DNA from: Azorinus chamasolen
Lineage: Eukaryota > Mollusca > Bivalvia > Cardiida > Solecurtidae
NCBI GenBank assembly: GCA_963576725.1
Contig: OY755238.1
Location: 30,089,201-30,153,200, forward strand
Length of the DNA stretch: 64,000 nt
Direction of reading: 5' to 3'
Shown: positions 58,240 to 64,000 of the stretch, piece after piece
Layout: every line of letters starts with the position of its first letter
Numbering within the stretch: position 1 is the stretch's first letter
The notes under the pieces: model-generated
What the model was told of the DNA's origin: nothing
What the model saw: only the letters and a program-made list of their open reading frames with translations
The model's database searches: none
Translations under genes and position numbers: made by a program

Positions 58240-58450
58240 GCATGCATATCACCCGCTGTCCTCTCTAGCGAAACGAAACCTAGAAGAGGAAATAAGTTGA
58301 AATTCATGCAAGACCGTAAATTACGTAGACAATAAAAATCACTGCTTATATATCTCTCGCTATCCTGTCTAGCGAAACCAAACGAAACATAGACGAGGAT
58401 AACATGAGAAATATATGCCAGCCTATATAATGCGAGTAGAGAAATAAAAC
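58240..58450. repeat. short duplicated segment
   Basis: TCCTCTCTAGCGAAACGAAA with TAGAAGAGG (58259) and TCCTGTCTAGCGAAACCAAA with TAGACGAGG (58363) are two copies about 104 bp apart. Confidence 0.6.
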
Positions 58451-58499
58451 ATTTAAGCATGAAAACAGGTTAAGGAAGTGGAGAAATAAGATTATATCA

Positions 58500-58595
58500 A
58501 TAATCATACTAGAGACTATGACGATGAGTATGATGAAGATGATGATAGCTATCTCCATCCTCCTCATCATCTTCATCATCATAACAATTGCCATC
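58500..58595. repeat. GAT/ATC microsatellite, inverted
   Basis: GATGAGTATGATGAAGATGA is followed by CCATCCTCCTCATCATCTTC; a run of GAT and then its complement, which could fold. Confidence 0.65.
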
Positions 58596-58609
58596 AGTAT
58601 CTATAAGTA

Positions 58610-58770
58610 TAGTCTAATCTGTATGTAAGACTTAAACTTGCCGAATATTTTGAAATATTTAAACTGCAAACAGTGTAGATCCCGTTCAAGGGGCTACCAC
58701 AGGAGTCCTCCGAAGGGAGTATACACACCGTTTGCAAAAAAAGAGGAAAGAATATGCTTCAATTATACTA
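58610..58770. repeat. local duplication with H-like hairpin, copy 2
   Basis: TATAGTCTAATCTGTATG, GAAATATTTAAACTGC, then CAAACAGTGTAGATCCCGTT with GTATACACACCGTTTGC. Matches 57900-58060. Confidence 0.65.
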
Positions 58771-59070
58771 GAAAGGCCTATTGATTATCAATACTATGCA
58801 TACCATCAAAATTTCCCAAAATACGATTCCAAATTTAAATTTGAGTTCGAGTTACCCTGGGCTACTAATTGCTTTCTTCAACCTAACTTAGGTCACCAAA
58901 CCGTTTAAATTTTGACAAGACACTGGAAATTAACAGACAGTTATTCACATCTCGATCTATACGGTTTGATCCAAACTATTTTTCAAATTCATCAGAATTT
59001 CACCCAAAATATACACAAAAAAGGTAGAAATAGCAATACGTGCGCAACCCATCTCATTTACGCCAGTCCT
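58771..59070. other. unassigned AT-rich sequence
   Basis: Nothing recognised. Confidence 0.4.
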
Positions 59071-59207
59071 GTTCTATAAATAGCACAGTGTTCGGAAAAC
59101 CAAGTGGTCACGTGAAAACTGTCAAAGTATAACAAGTTCGTATCTATAAATAGCACAGTGATCGGAAATTCCAGGTGGTCACGTGAAAACTGTCAAACTG
59201 TGTACGT
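59071..59207. promoter_or_regulatory. tandem copies of a TATA-box plus E-box segment
   Basis: CTATAAATAGCACAGTG followed by GTGGTCACGTGAAAACTGTC occurs twice about 71 bp apart (59096 and 59166 for the CACGTG region). TATAAATAG fits a TATA box and CACGTG an E-box. No transcript start or downstream ORF supports promoter use. Confidence 0.4.
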
Positions 59208-59235
59208 TTCATTGTTATAGTTCAGTGACGGTTTG

Positions 59236-59446
59236 TTAACCCTTTCCTTCTTAGTAGAGCCTTTCCATGCCTTTGCAAATAGTGTAGACCCAGGGTCTGC
59301 GCTGTCTGCCAAGCCATAATATAGATCTGGTTCTAAAGATTTTGTCACAGCAAGGGATTCCTTCGCAAAACATACATAAAATACACGGCTAATAAATATT
59401 AATCATATAATCATTTCATACATGAATATTGGAAGTAAAGGGCTAA
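59236..59446 (+). mobile_element. family A TTAA MITE, hairpin loop deleted
   Basis: TTAACCCTTTCCTTCTTAG to GAAGTAAAGGGCTAA. GCAAATAGTGTAGACCC joins AGGGTCTGCGCTGTCTGC directly; everything inside the outer 17 bases of each arm is gone. Confidence 0.8.
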
Positions 59447-59689
59447 CGGATCCGCTGTACAGCAATAAATAATGTACTATTCGCAGAATCAGCGTTGAGT
59501 CTTACAGTTAGAGCAAAGTTTCCGGTTATTCCTGACCGAACACGATTTGGCTTCAAACCAAACAAGAAAAGTACTAACACTAATAGCTATAAAGCTGAAC
59601 ATCAGTATCTTTTAAATGTAACAGCACATTACTTGTTGGTTTGGGGAACACCATCATTTCTCTTGCCATCAGCAGCTGCAGTAGAAAGG

Positions 59690-60175
59690 AGTTTCGCATC
59701 GATATCAGAGTACCCAACGATTTTTACAATATCAGTTTCATCACTCTGTTTTGCAAAAACATGCTGGTCTAATATCTGTTGAGAGCAATAATGATGTTAC
59801 ATTGTGTTCGATAAGGAAGAAATCGATTCGGCTATCTTTCTGTATTATTTTTCCTGCGCTAAGTAAACTGACATTTTGTTTGATTAATATATCTCCACAT
59901 ATCCGTCATTTTGTGTAATTTTACTATAGCTTTAAGTTTGTCATTCTTTAGCTTAAAGTCGTATATTGAGCGTCTGTCAGCTTTTTCTAAAATTTCATTT
60001 AAGTCGCATGCCATCATTTTTACTCCTTGTGATTTGTCTGATAGAACATTTGAAACTGTTTCAAAACAGAAATTTCGTGAATGTCTAGCATTAGGTGTGT
60101 ATATGTTTAGTATTGAATACACTTTATTACATGCATCCATATTACAAAATGTATATCTTCCATTAGTATCAATGA
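59690..60175 (-). pseudogene. L1-like endonuclease fragment
   Basis: On the minus strand, VYSILNIYTPNARHSRNF, ACDLNEILEKADRRSI (GDFN-type motif read as CDLN), KMTDMWRYINQTKCQFT, then, after a stop or frameshift, SRIDFFLIEHNVTSLLLSTD and IRPA. This is the order of an L1-type endonuclease. It overlaps at IRPA with the start of the 49341-53012 copy, so it is a separate copy or a distant part of the same one. Confidence 0.7.
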
Positions 60176-60200
60176 ATTAGTATCAATGAATTAGTAAAGA
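60160..60200. repeat. short direct repeat
   Basis: TTAGTATCAATGAA occurs two to three times in tandem. Confidence 0.6.
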
Positions 60201-60397
60201 ATATCTCCATAGCGACCATAGAATAAACAGACGCAGTATTCGTCTAAAACATGTAATTGCTTAATGCGGGACAAAAGCAATGCAAAAAGCTCCTATGGGA
60301 ATTGTTTACATTACTTTCATCCTGCCTCAAGCTACCACATGCCTTAACACATAAATATACCGTTTCTTGATTGGTCGTTATAGTGAGGTCTTACTGT
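60201..60397. mobile_element. family C pogo-like MITE, left end worn
   Basis: AGCGACCATAGAATAAACAG precedes the hairpin at about 60250-60338 (ACATGTAATTGCTTAATGCG, right arm TCAAGCTACCACATG, loop GCTCCTATGGGAAT). The right end is GTTATAGTGAGGTCTTACTG-TA. Confidence 0.65.
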
Positions 60398-60465
60398 ATA
60401 TGCTACACAGGTTGGGTTAGCTTTACAAAGTGATGTAGTCTGTAAGTGCTGATCTTGCTGAAAAT

Positions 60466-60669
60466 ACCAGTAAACCCCCTCTAAATCGGAATTCTAGTAG
60501 AGAAGAATTTAGATACTTTTAGGCAAGTGGCTGCTTAACGCATGGTGAAACTTATGCTGCTCCTATAGGAGCTTTCTGCATGACTTTCACCATGCATTAA
60601 GCTGACACCTGTCTCCAAGACCAATATTTGTACTAAATTGAACATCCGGTTTAAAGGGATTTTACTGTA
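60466..60669. mobile_element. family C pogo-like MITE
   Basis: TACCAGTAAACCCCCTCTAA to GGTTTAAAGGGATTTTACTG-TA. The hairpin starts AAGTGGCTGCTTAACGCATG; the left centre has lost a few bases (CTTATGCTGCTCCTATAGGA). Confidence 0.75.
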
Positions 60670-60714
60670 TATCAACTCTTGTTCAGTTGTTAAGAACTAA
60701 AGACTGCTGGAATA

Positions 60715-60875
60715 TTGATCTGGTGCAATTATTGACTAATGCCGAGTCGATCAGCCGTTTTAATAACTATTGATTGAAGGTCAAACAGTCCTAATCCATA
60801 TGAGACGCTTCTCATCTGGATCTAAACTGTTTGTAAATACGAGTTAGGTCGCGGACAGTGGGATAAGGGTTTGGT
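60715..60875 (-). mobile_element. family B MITE, reverse, hairpin shortened
   Basis: ATTGATCTGGTGCAATTATT and ACTATTGATTGAAGGTC precede CAAACAGTCCTAATCCATAT and GAGACGCTTCTCATCTGGAT. The loop GCCGAGT has been deleted. It ends CAGTGGGATAAGGG. Confidence 0.6.
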
Positions 60876-60881
60876 TATGAG

Positions 60882-61039
60882 GCAGTTTGTTACTGACGAT
60901 AATTCGACATTAACCCTTTCACCGCCGATGTCGCAAAAATGCACCACGACAAATAGTGCAGCAGTTTGTTACTGACGATAATTCGACATTAACCCTTTCA
61001 CCGCCGATGTCGCAAAAATGCACCACGACAAATAGTGCA
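60882..61039 (+). repeat. perfect 79-bp tandem duplication across the F left end
   Basis: Units 60882-60960 and 60961-61039 are identical by eye. Each contains TTAACCCTTTCACCGCC and ends inside the F hairpin arm at AAATAGTGCA; GCAG is repeated at the join. It looks very recent. Confidence 0.9.
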
Positions 61040-61234
61040 GTCCCAGATCAGACGCCGCCTTTTCAAGGCGGCGTCTAATCAGGGACTTCACTTTTTGTCT
61101 CAAACTATATTTCTATATATGAGCTTTATTCCATTGAAATTTACATTTATTTATTTCATTTCCTTATTTTACAGAATGATTTAACAAAACTGGATAGCAG
61201 ACGACAATTAAAAATTTGGCGCCGAAAGGGTTAA
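60989..61234 (+). mobile_element. family F TTAA MITE, 246 bp
   Basis: TTAACCCTTTCACCGCCGAT to GGCGCCGAAAGGGTTAA. The hairpin at 61028-61099 is GACAAATAGTGCAGTCCCAG with loop GCCGCCTTTTCAAGGCGGC. Same length and same two arm mismatches as 35672-35917. Confidence 0.9.
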
Positions 61235-61980
61235 TAAGACTATAAAGCCCCGATGATGGACATTGTGATGATGAAAATGATGAAGATAGCAAGATGATTA
61301 AACTCATATTGTAATTTTTTAATTTTTTTTCAAATCATGTAATTGGAATCACTCAGACGTCCCTTATTTTTGTCAAGTATTTAACAACAAGTGCAGTTTT
61401 TGGAAATAGCATGTCCCCAGACAAGTACTATTAACTGACAGGGTGGGGCGACGCTTTTGATCCAATACCCTGTAGGAACACATTTTCCCAAGATCTTATT
61501 TATTATTCTGTCCTGAGAAATTTGGGATCACATTCTCGCAAACAGATCACAAATTTCTAACACTCTGGGGAAAATATGATCGAGACCGTTTTTCATGTGA
61601 AAGTGAAATCACATTCTTTTCAGTCGACTTTGTTTTTCAACCAGAACGTGCTAATAAATTTCTTAGACCTAAAAAGAGTAATTTATGATGTAACAGCTTA
61701 ATTGAATTAGGTCATACAATGTAGTGTGTTCTCACCATTTTGCGCGGGAGCCTGAAGGCAACGCGCTATATATGGAACGCTGGCATTGGACTTTCACTGG
61801 TAGGAGGGCTGATTTATTAAGAATTGCGAGTGAATTTTAAGTTGTCTTTATGATTATAAAAGAACACCATGTATGTAATAATACAATTTTATATAGTTGG
61901 AAACAGGTCGACATCCTTTTTTTCAGTGTAGAATTGTTTGTATTTTTGAAATGAAAATATTCGAAAATTATTTCTCCTAG
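61235..61980. other. unassigned; possible intron or upstream region
   Basis: A GATGAT-rich patch is at 61250-61300 and CGCTATATATGGAACGC near 61759 looks TATA-like. It ends in TTATTTCTCCTAG, an acceptor-like sequence directly before the exon candidate. Confidence 0.3.
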
Positions 61981-62229
61981 GTCAGGGCTAATAAAAAGTT
62001 TATTACCGCAGCGGAAGGATCATCAGCGATAACAACCGAGGAAATGACTAAGATGTTGCGCAACCGACAACTTTCGTATTCGGAGCAGTACGCTTATGAC
62101 AACCGTTTAAATCAGGGGCGGGGCTTAATTAGTAAAGATATTTTGATGGAAAATCAACTTAAAAAGACAGTTTCTGAAGGACCGGGGCAAGGTACTGGAC
62201 AGCGTTTATTGGTTACTATGGCAATCTGA
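61981..62229 (+). CDS. candidate terminal coding exon of a host gene, function unknown
   Basis: The frame is open for 82 codons plus stop from directly after CTCCTAG, an acceptor-like site with a pyrimidine tract. It begins VRANKKFITAAEGSSAITTE and includes MTKMLRNRQLSYSEQYAYDN and RLNQGRGLISKDILMENQLK, a varied, hydrophilic, non-repetitive composition unlike the MITE frames. The internal Met at 62044 is not needed as a start. No family was recognised, no transmembrane segment or signal is seen, and no upstream exon was established. Confidence 0.4.
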   Translation, partial: VRANKKFITAAEGSSAITTEEMTKMLRNRQLSYSEQYAYDNRLNQGRGLISKDILMENQLKKTVSEGPGQGTGQRLLVTMAI

Positions 62230-62430
62230 CTGATATTACTGTTTCTTAATAATATTAATAATTTTATGTGGTAAGTATACACAACAATGACAATTTAAAA
62301 TAGAATAATGCATAATTACAATACAACTGTGAAATTCATCAGTCTAAGATATAAGAGATCTAGGGATAAGATCGTGACGGCTGATTCTGTAATCTAGAAA
62401 ACGATAACACATTCTTTACGGAAGTGAGTG
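62230..62430. other. unassigned AT-rich sequence
   Basis: Possible 3' UTR of the preceding exon. No clear AATAAA was noted; TAATAATATTAATAATTTT follows closely. Confidence 0.3.
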
Positions 62431-62600
62431 TCCGAACTTTTAGACCTGCACTAAGCTGTGGACTTGGGAAATGTTCAGATTAGAAATCGGATATCTGTGT
62501 GCATATGCAATTATAGAATATTAGCTTATAAATATTCATGATGTCTTTATTTTGTCTCATGATGTCTTTATTTTGTACATGAATATTTAACAAGAAGGGT
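62431..62600. mobile_element. K and A remnants with a small tandem repeat
   Basis: TTAGACCTGCACTAAGCTGT and CAGATTAGAAATCGGAT are K right-side sequence. ATATTCATGATGTC and CATGAATATTTAACAAG are A long-side sequence, and ATGATGTCTTTATTTTGT is tandemly doubled. Confidence 0.5.
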
Positions 62601-62625
62601 GTGTGTGTGGGGGGGGGGGGGGGGG
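62600..62625. repeat. GT run followed by a 17-G homopolymer
   Basis: GTGTGTGTG leads into 17 consecutive G. It could form a G-quadruplex. The proline-rich reverse frame here is an artefact. Confidence 0.85.
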
Positions 62626-62861
62626 TAAGGTGTCCAGTGGAAGGGTTTTTGTATTTATAACCAGGACCATCCGACTGAAATGGATCCTTTGTGGTGAAAC
62701 GGAAGAATTGCGTTGTGTTAATAAAGCCATAGGAGTAATACAAACATTTTGTTGACAATATAAACACGTTTGATTTTTATTCACTGTTCAATAATCCGCG
62801 CCTTTGATGCTTTGCATCAATGGTATTCTTGTACTAGACAGTAACGCTCTCATTTTATTAT

Positions 62862-63035
62862 TTACCCCCTACTCCATGGATATAATGTAAGAAATAGTGA
62901 CATGATAAATATTAGTTGGTTTATTTTTTATAAAGAAGCATGAAAACAAGAAGCTTTTGTCAGGGCCGAAACTATAGAATCACATCTTTATCATTTCAAT
63001 CGCAAACAGAGCAGACATGTTTATAATGACGTAGT
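62862..63035 (-). mobile_element. family A MITE, reverse, cut in the hairpin
   Basis: TTTACCCCCTACTCCATGG, GTAAGAAATAGTGACATG and GAAACTATAGAATCACATC lead to GCAAACAGAGCAGACATG, where A similarity stops. Confidence 0.55.
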
Positions 63036-63088
63036 GTCGCCCTATTGTCATTTCAGAAGTAGGATTGTATCGTCATTCGATATGTACA

Positions 63089-63338
63089 TTAACCCTTCGC
63101 TTGCTATTCGCGTCAATATACCTACCTGTAAATAGTGAAGACCCAGATGAGACAGCTCCTGCAGGAGCTGTCTCATCAGGGTCTGCACTATTTACAAGTT
63201 GATTGTGCAACCAGTACACTCCACAGTAGCGATTGCACAGCGAAATACTTGTACACAGTGAAGGTATATGTAATTATACAACAGGGCATGGGTAAAGAAG
63301 AAGAAATGCGTTTTAAAATTCAGCAAGCGAAGGGTTAA
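63089..63338 (+). mobile_element. family E TTAA MITE, 250 bp
   Basis: TTAACCCTTCGCTTGCT to AGCAAGCGAAGGGTTAA. The hairpin at 63128-63195 has loop GCTCCTGCAGGAGC, with arms differing at positions 12 and 18 as in the other E copies. Confidence 0.92.
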
Positions 63339-63447
63339 TACCATTGCAATGAGTTACATCTGTTTGTTTAACAGATTATTGTATATTCACTATATGTATG
63401 CAACTCGCTCAAACACATTTTGTAAGCATTTTAAAACCACATTCGGT

Positions 63448-63516
63448 GTCAAACAGTGTGGATCCTGTAGAAAAGGGAAAGCAATCCGCCATCTTATCTG
63501 AATTAAAACTGTGTGT
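63448..63516. repeat. diverged B hairpin
   Basis: CAAACAGTGTGGATCCTGTA pairs weakly with ATCTGAATTAAAACTGTGTG. Confidence 0.45.
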
Positions 63517-63586
63517 TAAGGTAATCCTTGATCACGTGCTAAAGGTCAAAAGATGCCAAAAGTAAAAATGTATTTATCGTGGCAAC

Positions 63587-63834
63587 TTAACCTTTTCCCT
63601 TATGTAAGCGCATTTTAACGCATCTGCAAACAGAATAGCCCCAGATCAGACGGCTCCTATAGGAGCCGTCTGATCTGGGTCTGTTCTGTTTGCTTATAGT
63701 GTAATATAGATCTGATTCTACAGCTTCTGCCTGAGCCAAAACGTCCTGTGTTCATAATGTGCCATTATAAAAATAATCTTATTCTTGTTCATGACGTCAT
63801 TTGTTCATACATGAATATTCATCAGGGAAAGGGA
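63587..63834 (+). mobile_element. family A TTAA MITE
   Basis: TTAACCTTTTCCCTTATG to CATCAGGGAAAGGGATT. The hairpin at 63626-63693 is GCAAACAGAATAGCCCCAGA with loop GGCTCCTATAGGAGCC; position 18 is paired here. It closely matches 15905-16154. Confidence 0.88.
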
Positions 63835-63867
63835 TTGCGTAAGATTTTGTAAATACGTGTAGCTATA

Positions 63868-64000
63868 TATAGCTGAACTTCCATACCTTGAGCTTTAAGG
63901 AAACATACAAATTACATCGAGATAAAAAAAAGAAGTTCGAGTCATCCGATTTCTGATCTGAGTAATTTCTTAAGTTCACTGCTTAATGCAGGTCTAAAGT
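63868..64000. mobile_element. family K pogo-like MITE, truncated by the window end
   Basis: TAGCTGAACTTCCATACCTTG, AAATTACATCGAGATAA and CCGATTTCTGATCTGAG lead to the hairpin arm ACTGCTTAATGCAGGTCTAA at the edge. Confidence 0.65.

Noticed and set aside
59495..59782. + strand ORF with AAAVERSFASI, recalling the C-terminal motif of hAT transposases
   Set aside because: Only a few residues match, the rest does not align, and the frame overlaps a better-supported minus-strand L1-like endonuclease fragment.
62480..62784. Proline-rich minus-strand ORFs
   Set aside because: They are translations of the 17-G homopolymer and GT run.
1..64000. Direct-repeat arrays resembling CRISPR
   Set aside because: The repeated palindromes are irregularly spaced by hundreds to thousands of bases, have no uniform spacers and belong to eukaryotic transposons.
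1..64000. TTAACCC as telomeric repeat
   Set aside because: It occurs singly at MITE ends in both orientations, not in tandem, except for the 46522 array, whose unit is 39-41 bp.

Overview
The window looks like intergenic DNA from a large, repeat-rich animal genome, most likely a marine invertebrate and plausibly a mollusc. It is AT-rich, it has no long uninterrupted host gene, and it carries a Penelope-like element, CR1/jockey-like and L1-like non-LTR retrotransposons, tRNA-like SINE pieces and a very dense population of short palindromic MITEs. The assignment to molluscs is inference; no taxon-specific gene was recognised.

The dominant content is short non-autonomous DNA elements, each with a long central hairpin. 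Letters are names given here. Families A (with variant A2), B, D, E, F, H and I begin TTAACCC and end GGGTTAA, are about 215-250 bp long, and are flanked by (or share) TTAA, as expected of piggyBac-type target-site choice. Families C (variant C2) and K begin TA-CAGTWRAAC and end in the reverse complement, as expected of pogo/Tigger-type elements with TA targets. G, J, L and M are further palindromes. In A, B, E, F, H and I the hairpin lies about 40 bp from one end ('short side') and is collinear between families: it starts GCAAAYAG and has CCCAGATSAGAC at positions 15-26. In most A, B, E and F copies the two arms differ at position 18 (CCAGAT on the short side, CCTGAT on the long side), so the folded hairpin carries one mismatch of fixed position and polarity. 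The loop end is one of two modules, GCTCCTATAGGAGC-like (A, C, D, E, H) or GACGCCG-like (B, F, I). Shared modules, half-palindrome chimeras and a solo hairpin suggest that the hairpin behaves as an exchangeable unit between unrelated MITEs. This is the candidate undescribed system.

Layout: 0-19 kb is a dense MITE field with several nested insertions and an old segmental duplication (about 14.7-15.9 and 16.4-17.4 kb). 19.7-21.1 kb is a Penelope-like element with a GIY-YIG ORF, 349-bp inverted terminal repeats, an 11-bp target duplication and a cluster of CRE palindromes. 21.4-30.8 kb is more MITEs plus hairpin M and a SINE. 30.9-32.4 kb is a 1.5-kb element with long imperfect terminal inverted repeats. 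32.5-49 kb is MITEs, hairpin L, a tRNA-like sequence and a minisatellite made from a MITE end. 49-53 kb is a decayed L1-like element riddled with insertions. 53.0-56.3 kb is a CR1/jockey-like element whose 970-codon ORF keeps its endonuclease and a 2A-like peptide but has lost the RT catalytic motif in frame. 56.3-64 kb holds small duplications, an L1-like endonuclease fragment, more MITEs and one or two candidate host exons (61981-62229 on +, 56849-56953 on -), neither identified.

The genes present are transposon genes; no pathway or operon can be read from the window. Coordinates of elements ending in TTAA or TA include the target duplication. Boundaries of degenerate copies are approximate.
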